Assembly: GCA_039805565.1 (NCBI GenBank)
Contig: JBDLTZ010000140.1
Span: 1 to 35,336 of the forward strand
DNA length: 35,336 bases
DNA from: CALJIC01 sp039805565
GTDB taxonomy: Bacteria > Chloroflexota > Chloroflexia > Chloroflexales > Roseiflexaceae
Direction: 5' to 3'
Below, piece by piece: positions 6,794-14,775 of this stretch. A program made the position numbers and the translations under genes. The notes beneath the pieces are model-generated. The model ran no database searches. It was not told the origin of the DNA and saw nothing but the letters and a program-made list of their open reading frames with translations. Numbering within the stretch: the first letter of the stretch is position 1; every line of letters begins with the position of its first letter.

Positions 6794-7605
6794 CGCCCCG
6801 CCCACATGCTGAAGCGCTCCACGAGCGCAAAGCCCGCCTTGCGCGCCACCCGTGACGAGGCCAGATTCTCGGCGCGGCAGTCCCAGTAGGGCGTTACACC
6901 GCGCCGCAGCCAGTCGGCGGCGAGCTGTGCCGCGAGGAAGGTGGCGATGCCGCGCAGTCGGTGCTCGGGATGGGTGGCGATGCCGATGCCGCAGCGCCGC
7001 TGGCTCACGTACTCTGTCGTGCACCAGCACGCCACACGGTCGCCTACCAGCGCCACGAGCCCCATGCCGCGCTTGAGGAACAGCTCCTCCGAGGGCCACA
7101 TCTGCCGCACCTCGTCGCGTACCTCGTCCACGCCCGTGATATCGCCGCGCGCCAGGAGCTCGGCGTCGATCGGGGCGACGCGCAGATCCTCGGTGGCCGG
7201 CTCGGGGGCCGACGCCGGCCGGGGGCAGGAGTAGAGCTCCTTGCCCACCTCGTGCAGCTCGATCCCGTGGATCACGGTGGAGAGTAGCGCGCGGGCCTGA
7301 GGGGTGAGCGGCCGGGCGGCGAAGTACGGGCGCCCCTCGGCGAGAGATTGCGCGCGCAGCGGCCCCGCGACAAGCGCGGCCAGCGTCTCCACCACGCCCT
7401 CTGAGGCGAGCAGGCCGCTCAGGTACAGGACGTTGTTCCCCTGGTCCCACAGCAGCGCCGCGTCATCTCCGGTGCGGTTCGCGGCCACCCACAGCCGCCC
7501 ACGGGTGTTTCCCTCGGCGATCGACGCCACCGCAAGCTCCGCCTGCGGGGCGTGGAAGTAGCCGGCGTACGCGCCGAGCTCGGACGGTGCTCGCTCCTCG
7601 ATCAT
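6781..7605 (-). CDS. GNAT family N-acetyltransferase
   Basis: Predicted 274-residue acyl-CoA-dependent acetyltransferase. The C-terminal half holds the GNAT core: GLVALVGDRVACWCTTEYV, then GIGIATHPEHRLRGIATFLA, whose RLRGIA matches the pyrophosphate-binding Q/RxxGxG/A loop, and NLASSRVARKAGF, the typical last helix. The N-terminal half (about 150 residues) looks like the extra domain of GNAT_acetyltran/ZmA-type proteins. The start ATG 7605-7603 has a strong GGAGGAGAGGG. The last codons, GAG TAC TGA, belong to a heptamer repeat array, so the repeat supplies the stop. The acceptor substrate is unknown. Confidence 0.85.
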   Translation of the reverse strand: MIEERAPSELGAYAGYFHAPQAELAVASIAEGNTRGRLWVAANRTGDDAALLWDQGNNVLYLSGLLASEGVVETLAALVAGPLRAQSLAEGRPYFAARPLTPQARALLSTVIHGIELHEVGKELYSCPRPASAPEPATEDLRVAPIDAELLARGDITGVDEVRDEVRQMWPSEELFLKRGMGLVALVGDRVACWCTTEYVSQRRCGIGIATHPEHRLRGIATFLAAQLAADWLRRGVTPYWDCRAENLASSRVARKAGFALVERFSMWAGRFEY

Positions 7606-7704
7606 GCCCTCTCCTCCTGCCCGGATTGCTTCGCTCGAACTGTAGCGCCAGAGCGCCCGTGCGTGTGAGAACGATCCGCAACCACGGGCGGAGAGCGCGC
7701 CACG

Positions 7705-7839
7705 GTGAGCTTTGAGTGCTGAGTGCTGAGTGCTGAGTATGCCTGACTTCGCGGCGAACCGGGAATATCATCGGTATCCAATACTCACGACTCAATACTC
7801 ACGACTCAATACTCAAGCCTCACGACTCACAACTCGCTC
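7705..7839. repeat. Inverted pair of heptamer arrays between GNAT and APH genes
   Basis: Left array 7707-7741 has GAGCTTT, three GAGTGCT and GAGTATG units. The right array, 7784-7839, has eight CTCxxxx units (CTCACGA, CTCAATA and variants) in the opposite sense. The 42 bp between them contain no gene. The right array covers the last codons and TGA stop of the APH-like gene (7829-7827). Confidence 0.9.
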
Positions 7840-8747
7840 TTCAGCACCTCCGCGATGGCAAGCGTGTCGTCGCCAACGTGCCCGTGGTCCTCGTAGGTCC
7901 ACCACGAGGAGAGCACGGCCTGAAAGAGGCTCCAGCCCGCCAGGCGTGCCCGGGGCATCCCCAGTTCAGCGGCCAGCACGTCCAGCCGCCGCCGCACGAC
8001 GCGCGGCACGTCGGCGGGGGAGTCCGGCAGGGCGTTGTAGAGAAAGGCGCCGACCTCGTAGCCGGGGTCGCCCACCAGCCCCTTGGGGTCGATCGCCAGC
8101 CATGGCTCGCGTCCCGCAGCCAGGATGTTGTAGTGGTGCAGGTCGCCGTGGAGCAGCATCGGTGGCGCGGAGGTGGCGTTGAGCTCGGCGTAGGCGCGCT
8201 CGGCGGCGGCCACCAGATGCTCGGGGAACGGCCCTGCGCTCCCGCCGAACGCGGTGCGCAGCCGACCCAGCCCCTCAGCCCAGCGCGCCACAGTGTCGAA
8301 GCGGTGCTCGGCCGGCGCGGGCCGCCACAGCCGCCGCATCACCCCGGCAGCCACCGTCGTGGCCGCCTCATCGTCGCGCGCCGCGAGCTCCGAGAGCATG
8401 GTGCCGGGCAGGTGGCGCTCGATCAGGAACGCGCACCCGTCCGGGTCGACGTCGTACAGACGGCAGATGCCGTCGCCGTCGTACAGGCCCAGCGCCGCGA
8501 TCTCGTCCAGCAGCGCGCCATCGGGAACGCCGGCCTTCAGCACCGCCGGGGAGCCGTCGGCCAGGAGCGCGGGGGCGGCGTAGTTGTACGAGAGGCCGGG
8601 GAACGGCGGCAGCACGGTGATCGACCAGCGGCGCTCGCAGGCTGCGATCAGCTCTGGGAGCCGCGCCAGCCACACGCGCCCCTTCTCGTCGTGCAGGTCG
8701 GTGATGTTGCGCGTCAGCGCCTCGGGCACGAAGCCGGGGTCTGCCAT
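7827..8747 (-). CDS. Aminoglycoside/hydroxyurea phosphotransferase-like kinase, APH(6)/StrB type
   Basis: Predicted 306-residue small-molecule kinase of the APH fold. The catalytic loop LLHGDLHHYNIL has D202 and the Asn of HGDLHxxN. AIDPKGLVGDPGYEVG around D220 is the DPKxLxG variant typical of StrB/APH(6) and hydroxyurea phosphotransferases. I start at ATG 8747 because GGAGGA lies 10 nt upstream; an in-frame ATG 18 bp earlier overlaps that Shine-Dalgarno. The last residues (SEL) and the TGA stop lie in a heptamer array. Membership does not show antibiotic resistance, because housekeeping members of this family are common in environmental bacteria. Confidence 0.85.
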   Translation of the reverse strand: MADPGFVPEALTRNITDLHDEKGRVWLARLPELIAACERRWSITVLPPFPGLSYNYAAPALLADGSPAVLKAGVPDGALLDEIAALGLYDGDGICRLYDVDPDGCAFLIERHLPGTMLSELAARDDEAATTVAAGVMRRLWRPAPAEHRFDTVARWAEGLGRLRTAFGGSAGPFPEHLVAAAERAYAELNATSAPPMLLHGDLHHYNILAAGREPWLAIDPKGLVGDPGYEVGAFLYNALPDSPADVPRVVRRRLDVLAAELGMPRARLAGWSLFQAVLSSWWTYEDHGHVGDDTLAIAEVLKSEL

Positions 8748-8799
8748 GCGGGTACATTCCTCCATCTTCGCGGTGCAGGGGCTCGTCCAAGAAGAACGC

Positions 8800-8860
8800 T
8801 GTCACGCTGAGCGCAGCGAAGTGTCTGTACCAGAGACACTTCGCTGCGCTCAGAGTGACA
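8800..8860. repeat. 61-nt hairpin repeat of the 'ctgagcgcagcgaag' family
   Basis: Arms 8800-8826 and 8834-8860 are 27 bp long and complementary with one mismatch, around a 7-nt loop. The core CTGAGCGCAGCGAAG is a motif I recall in dispersed intergenic hairpins of several GC-rich phyla, Chloroflexota among them. It lies upstream of the APH-like gene and downstream of the aldo/keto reductase, both on the minus strand. Confidence 0.85.
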
Positions 8861-8885
8861 CAAGGATTGGTGGATGCACTCGGTT

Positions 8886-8941
8886 GCGTTCGGCCTTCAG
8901 CGTTCAGCGTTCGGCCTTCAACCATCATCGTTCAGCGTTTA
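8886..8941. repeat. Heptamer array holding the aldo/keto reductase stop
   Basis: Eight 7-bp units: GCGTTCG, GCCTTCA, GCGTTCA, GCGTTCG, GCCTTCA, ACCATCA, TCGTTCA, GCGTTTA. In minus-strand sense they read as TGAACGC variants. The last unit provides the TAA stop of the reductase at 8941-8939. Confidence 0.85.
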
Positions 8942-9871
8942 TAGTTCCGGGTCCGGGTTCCACCAGCACGGCCCCTTGTCGCGGCGGGCCTCGGCAGCGC
9001 GGCGACGGATGTCCGCCATCGCCTCGGCCGCGAGCGGCTGGAAGGAGCGCGCGGCGGCGAAGGCCTGATCCTGCTCGTTCGGGAAGCTCAGCCCCAGCAG
9101 CGCCACGTCCGGGTCGAGCGTGAGGGTGTAGTGCAGGCACTCGGCCGCGGTCAGGCGCGGCAGCACCGCCTGCGCGTCGTCTGTGCCGCCTGAGGAGAGC
9201 TTGCCGCGCGGCCGGAGCTGGAGCGGCTGGTTGTAGCCGGCCGTGTCGCCGAGCATCTTGCCCGCGCCGAAGGTCTTGAAGCAGACCGTGCCCACGCCGC
9301 GCTCGCGGGCCAGGGGGAGGGTCTCGTCGATGTAGCGGCTGTCCACGAACGGCCCGACCGGGAACATGGCGATGTCGCACAGGCCGGCCTCGATCGCCGC
9401 GCGCAGCACCTCGGGGCTGTGCGACGAGATCCCGCCGAAGCGCGTCTTCCCGGCGCGGATGCAGTCGCGCAGCTGGTCGAAGCCGCCGCCTGAGCGTGCC
9501 AGCCGCTCGAAGGTCTCCATCGAGGAGAGGCCGTGGAACACGAAGGCGTCGGTGTACTCCAGGCGCAGGCGGCGCAGCGAGTCCTCGATCTGCGGCGCGA
9601 CCTCGGCCTCCAGGTCGTCGATCTTGTCGATGATGAAGAGGCGGTCGCGCACGCCGCGCACCGCCTCGCCGACGATCTCCTCGGAGAAGCCGTCCTCGTA
9701 GCCGGGGGCGGTGTCCACGACGTTGAGGCCGGCGTCGAGCGCGCGGCGCAGCGTGGCGACGCAGGTCGCGAGCGGCAGGGAGCGGTCGGCCAGGTCGCCG
9801 CTGCCGAGCGCGGTGGCGATGAATCCGGTGCGGCCGAGCTCGCGCCGCGGGGTGAACAGAGGGGTAGTCAT
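8939..9871 (-). CDS. Aldo/keto reductase
   Basis: Predicted 310-residue NAD(P)H-dependent oxidoreductase with a TIM barrel. The catalytic tetrad is complete: Asp and Tyr in VVDTAPGYEDG, Lys in FIIDKIDD, His in DAFVFHGLSS. The N-terminus (RRELGRTGFIATALGSGDL) is the usual AKR entry. I start at ATG 9871-9869, which has AGGAAAGAG upstream; the much longer upstream open frame lies inside the preceding gene in another frame and is not real. It follows the PEP-utilising-type gene by 61 bp, with a hairpin between them. The substrate is unknown. Confidence 0.9.
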   Translation of the reverse strand: MTTPLFTPRRELGRTGFIATALGSGDLADRSLPLATCVATLRRALDAGLNVVDTAPGYEDGFSEEIVGEAVRGVRDRLFIIDKIDDLEAEVAPQIEDSLRRLRLEYTDAFVFHGLSSMETFERLARSGGGFDQLRDCIRAGKTRFGGISSHSPEVLRAAIEAGLCDIAMFPVGPFVDSRYIDETLPLARERGVGTVCFKTFGAGKMLGDTAGYNQPLQLRPRGKLSSGGTDDAQAVLPRLTAAECLHYTLTLDPDVALLGLSFPNEQDQAFAAARSFQPLAAEAMADIRRRAAEARRDKGPCWWNPDPEL

Positions 9872-9890
9872 AACTCTTTCCTGAAGAAAG

Positions 9891-9924
9891 CGCGGGTCTG
9901 CCGCGGTATGGTAGCAGACCCGCG
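9891..9924 (-). terminator. Hairpin after the PEP-utilising-type gene
   Basis: CGCGGGTCTG (9891-9900) and CAGACCCGCG (9915-9924) form a perfect 10-bp stem with a 14-nt loop. In minus-strand sense it is followed by CTTTCTTC. It lies between the stop at 9933 and the reductase start at 9871, so it is either a terminator or an intra-operon attenuator. Confidence 0.6.
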
Positions 9925-9932
9925 GGGGGATG

Positions 9933-12500
9933 TCACGCCAGCACCCAGCCGCGCCCGCCGTCCACCGTGACCTGCTGGCCCTCGCGGAGGCGCAGTGTGG
10001 CCTCGCGCGCCTGCACCACCCCCGGCACGCCGAAGTCTCGGCAGACGCGCATCGCGTGCTCGTGCGGGTTGCTGCCGTCCAGCACCACTGCCGCGGCCAC
10101 CGGGAGCAGCACGGCCCACAGCACGCCGCAGTCGGCCGCCACGAACACGTCGCCGGGCTGGATGTCGGGCACCAGCGCATGGTGGTCCACCAGCCGCACC
10201 CGCCCCGTTGCTACGCCCGGCACCGCCGGGGTTCCGCGCAGCAGCAGGTTCGGCGGCAGCACCTCCGCGTCACCGCTGTGAGCGGGTGGGGGTTCCTCGC
10301 GGCGTGGCGGGGCGCCGAGGTGCGGCGGCGGCGTGAGCGAGCGCTGCCAGGTGTGCAGCTCGCGCGCTGCCCGCACCAGGCTGCGCCAGTCCGGGGCGCC
10401 AGGGGTCTCCAGCGAGCGCAGCGCCGCGGCGGCCTGGTACCTGCGCAGCCACCACACGTCCCCTGGGTCGTCGAGCGCGCCCGCCGCCACGAGCCGCCGT
10501 CCGCAGGCTGCGATCGCGCGGTGCATCAGCGCGTTTGCCGGTGAGTCGATGTGGTGATTGTGGTTCAGCCCGGTGATCACCATGCGCTCTGTGGCCGTGA
10601 ACCAGCGCTCGAACTCGGCCAGCTGCTCGGGCGTGGCCCGCTCGGCCACCCGCGCGCGCAGCCCCGCCACGTCGCGCGCGTATTGATCCTTCGAGCTCTG
10701 GTATGCCTGCTCCAGCGGCGTGAGGTCCTGCGGCAGGTAGCGCTGCACCAGCGCCAGCACCCGCCACGGCTCATCGCGCCATCCGGGGAGCACCTGGCCC
10801 ACCAGCACCCCCTGGCTGGCGCCGGAGTGCAGGCCGAACTCTATCAGGAGCGCCTCCAGCCGCGCCAGGAACGCCGCCCCGCCCTCGGTCTCCGGGAGCG
10901 CCGTCAGTGCCTCCGCCGGCTCGCGCGTGCTGAGCAGCGCGCGTAGCGCCGGGCTCTCCTGCGCCAGTCGCGCCAGCGCGATCAGGCCCGCCACCGCCTC
11001 ATGCTCCTGCTGCGGGGCGTGCGCGAACGGGGCGAACACCGCCCAGGGGGTCTCATCGCCGGTGATATCGCGGTAGATCGCCGCGCAGCGCCCGATCGGG
11101 CTCGCGCCCTCCCACGAGTCCATCGAGAAGTGCAGCGACCAGGTGTGCTCGTACCAGCGCAGCATCTCCTCCAGGTGCGCCGCGAGTTTGCCGTGCGGGA
11201 GCTCGTCCTGGCGCACGGCGTCAAGCCGCCGCACGCCCTCCTGCACCTCGGGGATCAGGGCTGTGCCGAACAGCGTCTCGCCGCGGGCGTGCAGAGCGCG
11301 CACCGGGCGCAAGGAGTCCGCTGCGCGGCGCGCACGGGCCTCCTCGTCAGGCGCCGGGACGCGGGCATAGTACAGGTAGCCGTTCACCTCCATCGCCGCG
11401 CTGGTCTCTGGCGCGCCGGTCTGCCACTCAGCCCACGCCATCCCGCGCAGGAAGGCCAGGCGCGTGTCGATCTCCATCGGCGGCAGCGCCTCGAAGAGCC
11501 GTCCGTCCTCCGCGCCCTGGCTCCAGTGACGCCCGCGCGCCGCAGTGTCCGGCCAGGTGAACGGGAAGGTCGGCGAGGGGTCAATCGGGCCTGGGGGTGC
11601 CGCGACCTCCTCTGCCTCCGGCCCGCCCCGTCCTGTGAGGGGCCGGGCCTGGAGCAGCCAGATCGTCTCGTCCGCCAGCGCCCACTCGACATCTGCCGCG
11701 CACCCGATCACCGCCTCAGCCTGCAGCGCTAGCCGCGCCACCTCCTCGGCCTGCTCCGGTGTCAGGCAGGCGTGGTGGCGCTGCGGCTCGGGCACCGGCT
11801 CGAAGCCAGCGTCCAGACCTGCCGCGGCGCGCAGGTGCTTGTCGCCGGTGCGTAGCTCGCTCACGGTCAGCGTGCTGCGCGCCACGCGCCAGATGTCCGG
11901 CTCCACCGCGCCCTCTACCACCGCGCGCCCCAGGCCCCACGCGGCGCTCACCGTGACCTCCTCGGCGGCGGTCTCTGCGACGCCGGCAGCATCCGCGGGC
12001 ACGAGCGCCTGGACCAGCAGCGCCATACCGGGCGGCGGGAGCGTCTCGCCGGTGCGTCGCTCGATCGCCGCGCGGTACGCCGCCACGCCAGGCGACCAGA
12101 GCGAGGCCCAGCAGCGGCGGGCGGCCACGAGCAGCTCGGCCTCACCGCGCGCGCCCAGTACCGTCACGTACTGCCCGGCGAAGCTCGCATGCGCCAGGTC
12201 CTCTGCCAGGCCCGAGGAGCGCACCGCCACGGGCGGGTCGGGCTCGCCGATGCGCCGCCCGAGCTCGGCGTAGGCCTCTGTGAGCGTGTGGACGACGGCC
12301 TCGGGCAGCCCCTCCTCTCCTGGTGCCGGCTCAGGCGGTGCGGGCAGTATGTCGGCCGGTAGCACAAACCCGGCGGGCACCGGGAGTCCGGCGGCTGCCA
12401 GGCGTGCCAGGCCCCGTGCTTTGCCGCCAAGTTCCTCCAAGGCCGGCGTGGAGTCGAGCCAGCAGACGAGTCTCTGGTCTGTCGCGGTTTGAGTTGTCAT
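9933..12500 (-). CDS. PEP synthase/pyruvate-phosphate-dikinase-type phosphotransferase, rifampin-phosphotransferase-like layout
   Basis: Predicted 855-residue enzyme. Residues about 1-310 form the ATP-binding PPDK_N domain (ELGGKARGLARL, VAVRSSGLAEDLAHASFAGQY, ADVEWAL...IWLLQARPL). A large helical middle region (about 320-750) includes LNHNHHIDSPAN. The last about 90 residues form the swivelling phosphohistidine domain (GTPAVPGVATGRVRLV, VAADCGVLWAVLLP), with the likely phospho-His at about H815. PEP synthase has a C-terminal PEP-binding barrel; here the His domain is last and the barrel is absent, as in rifampin phosphotransferase. The His motif is NPHEHAM rather than the usual GGxxSHxAI. 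ATG 12500 has GGAGG upstream. The true acceptor is unknown. Confidence 0.8.
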   Translation of the reverse strand: MTTQTATDQRLVCWLDSTPALEELGGKARGLARLAAAGLPVPAGFVLPADILPAPPEPAPGEEGLPEAVVHTLTEAYAELGRRIGEPDPPVAVRSSGLAEDLAHASFAGQYVTVLGARGEAELLVAARRCWASLWSPGVAAYRAAIERRTGETLPPPGMALLVQALVPADAAGVAETAAEEVTVSAAWGLGRAVVEGAVEPDIWRVARSTLTVSELRTGDKHLRAAAGLDAGFEPVPEPQRHHACLTPEQAEEVARLALQAEAVIGCAADVEWALADETIWLLQARPLTGRGGPEAEEVAAPPGPIDPSPTFPFTWPDTAARGRHWSQGAEDGRLFEALPPMEIDTRLAFLRGMAWAEWQTGAPETSAAMEVNGYLYYARVPAPDEEARARRAADSLRPVRALHARGETLFGTALIPEVQEGVRRLDAVRQDELPHGKLAAHLEEMLRWYEHTWSLHFSMDSWEGASPIGRCAAIYRDITGDETPWAVFAPFAHAPQQEHEAVAGLIALARLAQESPALRALLSTREPAEALTALPETEGGAAFLARLEALLIEFGLHSGASQGVLVGQVLPGWRDEPWRVLALVQRYLPQDLTPLEQAYQSSKDQYARDVAGLRARVAERATPEQLAEFERWFTATERMVITGLNHNHHIDSPANALMHRAIAACGRRLVAAGALDDPGDVWWLRRYQAAAALRSLETPGAPDWRSLVRAARELHTWQRSLTPPPHLGAPPRREEPPPAHSGDAEVLPPNLLLRGTPAVPGVATGRVRLVDHHALVPDIQPGDVFVAADCGVLWAVLLPVAAAVVLDGSNPHEHAMRVCRDFGVPGVVQAREATLRLREGQQVTVDGGRGWVLA

Positions 12501-12513
12501 AACAATCCTCCGC

Positions 12514-12584
12514 ACTGAACGCCGAACGTCGAACATCAGTCGAACATCAAACGTCGAACAGCAGTCGAACATCAAACGTCGAAC
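12514..12584. repeat. Heptamer-type array upstream of the phosphotransferase start
   Basis: Units of the CTGAAC/GCCGAAC/GTCGAAC type, with a 22-bp direct repeat beginning at 12538 and 12563 (AGTCGAACATCAAACG and on). It lies a few bases upstream of the gene's Shine-Dalgarno, so it would be part of the 5' leader. Confidence 0.8.
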
Positions 12585-12807
12585 GGCGCGCCGCAGGCAT
12601 TCCCAGCGTAGCCGGGTACGCTGAACGTGATGAGGAATAGACCGCCAGGAGCCGCCTGGGCTGCGGGCTACCGAGGGTTAGCATACACCCTGGGAGGACC
12701 ATCGGGCGTAAGGGCTTGGCAACGCGCGGGGGAGGGTTGGGAACAGGACACAACAAAGCGGAGGAGCCATAGCCCCTCCGCCCTCTCCGACATATCACCG
12801 AGCCCTC
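12585..12807. other. Gene-free spacer with a small hairpin
   Basis: This 223-bp stretch holds no supported gene. The only structure I see is a 7-bp stem GCGGAGG (12758-12764) / CCTCCGC (12775-12781). On the minus strand it is followed by TTTGTTGTGT and might terminate ilvD, whose stop is at 12860. Confidence 0.4.
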
Positions 12808-12863
12808 GGCACTCAGCACTCAGCACTCAGCCGTCACGACTCGGCACTCAGCCCTCGCCCTAC
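12808..12863. repeat. Heptamer array at the 3' end of ilvD
   Basis: Eight units in register: GGCACTC, AGCACTC, AGCACTC, AGCCGTC, ACGACTC, GGCACTC, AGCCCTC, GCCCTAC. The last, degenerate unit contains the TAG stop of ilvD (12862-12860). In the minus-strand sense the units read GAGTGCT and variants. Confidence 0.85.
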
Positions 12864-14563
12864 TCCAGCACCGCCCCGCTGCTGGCGTTCGTCACCAGCT
12901 TCGTGTAGCGCGCCAGCCAGCCGCGCTGGTACTTGGGCGCGGGCGCCTGCCACTGGAGCTTGCGGGCGGCCAGCTCGTCGGCCGGCACCTCGACCTCCAG
13001 CTTGCGCGCGGCCAGGTCGATCGTGATGATATCGCCGTCGCGTACCAGGCCGATCGGCCCGCCCTCGGCTGCCTCGGGCGAGACGTGCCCGATGCACAGG
13101 CCGCGTGTGCCGCCGCTGAAGCGCCCGTCGGTGATCAGCGCCGTGGTGCTGCTCAGCTCCGGGGTGCCCTTCACCAGGCTCGTCAGCGCCAGCATCTCGC
13201 GCATGCCGGGGCCGCCGCGCGGACCCTCCTGGCGCACGATGATCACGTCGCCCGGCTTGATCTTGCTGTTGGCCACGGCGTTGGCGGCCGCCTCCTCGCT
13301 CTCGAAGACGCGCGCCGGGCCGCGGAAGGACATCTCGTGCTGGTCCACCGCGCCCACCTTGATCACCGCGCCCTCCGGGGCCAGGCTGCCGAACAGCACG
13401 CTCAGCGCGCCGCGCTGCGAGTGCGGGGTATCGATCGGGCGGACGCAGCGCTCCGACGGGTCGCCCTCGGGCGGCCTGGCCTCGACGTGCGCCAGGTTCT
13501 CGCCCAGCGTCTTGCCCGTCACCGTGGGGGCGTCGAGCTTGAGCAGCCCCGGCCGCTTCGCCAGCTCGGCCAGGATTGTCGGCACGCCGCCCTCGGCGTT
13601 CACGTCCTGGATGTGCCACTGGCGCAGCCCGTCCCACGCCGGCGAGACCTTCGCCAGGTGCGGCACGCGGTCGGAGACGTCGTTGAAGCGGCCCACCGGG
13701 TAGTCCAGCCCGGCCTCGCGCGCCAGGGCCAGCACGTGCAGCACGGTGTTGGTCGAGCCGCCCATGGCCACGTCAAGCGCCATCGCGTTGTCGATCGCGT
13801 CGGCAGTGACGATGTCGCGGAAGCGCGTGCCGCTCTTGAGCAGCAGCATGATCTGCGCGGCGGCCTTGCGCGCAAGCTCGTGGCGCCCGGGCGAGACAGC
13901 CGGGACCGTGCCGTTGCCGGGGAGCGCGATGCCGAGCGCCTCACAGAGGCAGTTCATCGAGTTGGCGGTGAACATGCCCGAGCAGCTGCCGCACGTGGGG
14001 CAGGCCACCTGCTCCAGCCGCAGGAGCTGCTCGTCGCTGATCTGTCCGGCGGCGTGCTTGCCCACCGCTTCGAACACGCTGATCAGGTCGCTCTTAGCGC
14101 CGCTCTCGTCCTGGCCCGCCAGCATCGGCCCGCCCGAGACGAAGATCGTCGGGATGTTGACGCGCGCCGCGCCCATGAGCATGCCGGGCGTGATCTTGTC
14201 GCAGTTCGGGATGCAGATCATCGCGTCGAAGCAGTGCGCGGCGGCCACCGTCTCGACAGAGTCGGCGATCAGCTCGCGCGAGGGGAGCGAGTAGCGCATG
14301 CCCTCGTGTCCCATCACGATGCCGTCGTCCACGCCGATCGTGTTGAACTCGAAGGGAATGCCGCCTGCGGCCCGCACGGCCTCCTTCACCACCTTGCCGA
14401 ACTCCTGCAGGTGGACATGGCCGGGGATAATGTCGATGTACGAGTTGCAGATGGCGATAAAGGGCTTGCCGAAGTCTGACTCTTCACGGATCTGGCCGGT
14501 GGCGCGCAGCAGGCTGCGGTGTGGCGCGCGCTCGGCCCCGCTCTTAATGGTGTTTGAACGCAT
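12860..14563 (-). CDS. ilvD: Dihydroxy-acid dehydratase
   Basis: Predicted 567-residue Fe-S enzyme that dehydrates 2,3-dihydroxy-isovalerate and -methylvalerate in valine and isoleucine synthesis (IlvD/Edd family). The cluster and active-site motifs are present: AICNSYIDIIPGH (C39), CIPNCDKITPGM (C121 and K123) and CPTCGSCSGMFTANSM (C194). Late motifs such as TALITDGRFSGGTRG and GHVSPEAAEGGPI are typical of IlvD. I start at ATG 14563-14561, with AGGAGAGAG upstream, rather than a TTG 24 bp earlier. It has its own extended -10 promoter. The closely related sugar-acid dehydratases cannot be wholly excluded in this sugar-rich neighbourhood, but the sequence and the nearby ilvE favour the amino-acid enzyme. 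Confidence 0.93.
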   Translation of the reverse strand: MRSNTIKSGAERAPHRSLLRATGQIREESDFGKPFIAICNSYIDIIPGHVHLQEFGKVVKEAVRAAGGIPFEFNTIGVDDGIVMGHEGMRYSLPSRELIADSVETVAAAHCFDAMICIPNCDKITPGMLMGAARVNIPTIFVSGGPMLAGQDESGAKSDLISVFEAVGKHAAGQISDEQLLRLEQVACPTCGSCSGMFTANSMNCLCEALGIALPGNGTVPAVSPGRHELARKAAAQIMLLLKSGTRFRDIVTADAIDNAMALDVAMGGSTNTVLHVLALAREAGLDYPVGRFNDVSDRVPHLAKVSPAWDGLRQWHIQDVNAEGGVPTILAELAKRPGLLKLDAPTVTGKTLGENLAHVEARPPEGDPSERCVRPIDTPHSQRGALSVLFGSLAPEGAVIKVGAVDQHEMSFRGPARVFESEEAAANAVANSKIKPGDVIIVRQEGPRGGPGMREMLALTSLVKGTPELSSTTALITDGRFSGGTRGLCIGHVSPEAAEGGPIGLVRDGDIITIDLAARKLEVEVPADELAARKLQWQAPAPKYQRGWLARYTKLVTNASSGAVLE

Positions 14564-14609
14564 GACGGTGCTCTCTCCTGGCGGCAAGAACTAGAGATGG
14601 ACCGACCGC

Positions 14610-14618
14610 ATTGTACCA
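14610..14618 (-). promoter_or_regulatory. Extended -10 promoter of ilvD
   Basis: Minus-strand TGGTACAAT, 47 bp before the ATG. The surrounding 12 bases, GCATTGTACCAC on the plus strand, are identical to those at 27073-27084 before the lipoprotein gene. Confidence 0.55.
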
Positions 14619-14714
14619 CGGCGCTCCGCGCGGCCGGCCCCGGTGAGGTGACGGGCGTATTGAGTTACCGAGCCATTAGAGGCTACAGCGGGGAGGCCGG
14701 ACATGCATCTCCGC

Positions 14715-14775
14715 GTCCTCTGTGCGCTCTGTGGCAGGGCTTCAGGCTCATCGTTCAGCGTACCGCGTTCTCACG
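14715..14775. repeat. Repeat fragments at the 3' end of the Gfo/Idh gene
   Basis: 14715-14736 resembles one arm of the 3092-3152 element (TCCTCTGTGCGCTCTGTGGC). 14741-14775 is a degenerate heptamer array (TTCAGGC, TCATCGT, TCAGCGT, ACCGCGT, TCTCACG) containing the TGA stop of the oxidoreductase (14773-14771). Confidence 0.6.

Noticed and set aside
7827..8747. Antibiotic resistance gene
   Set aside because: The fold and motif fit APH(6)/hydroxyurea kinases, but there is no mobile context or resistance cluster, so only the family is reported.
9872..10180. Upstream extension of the aldo/keto reductase to 413 residues
   Set aside because: It lies in another frame of the phosphotransferase gene and passes through a hairpin; the AKR motif starts at the ATG at 9871.
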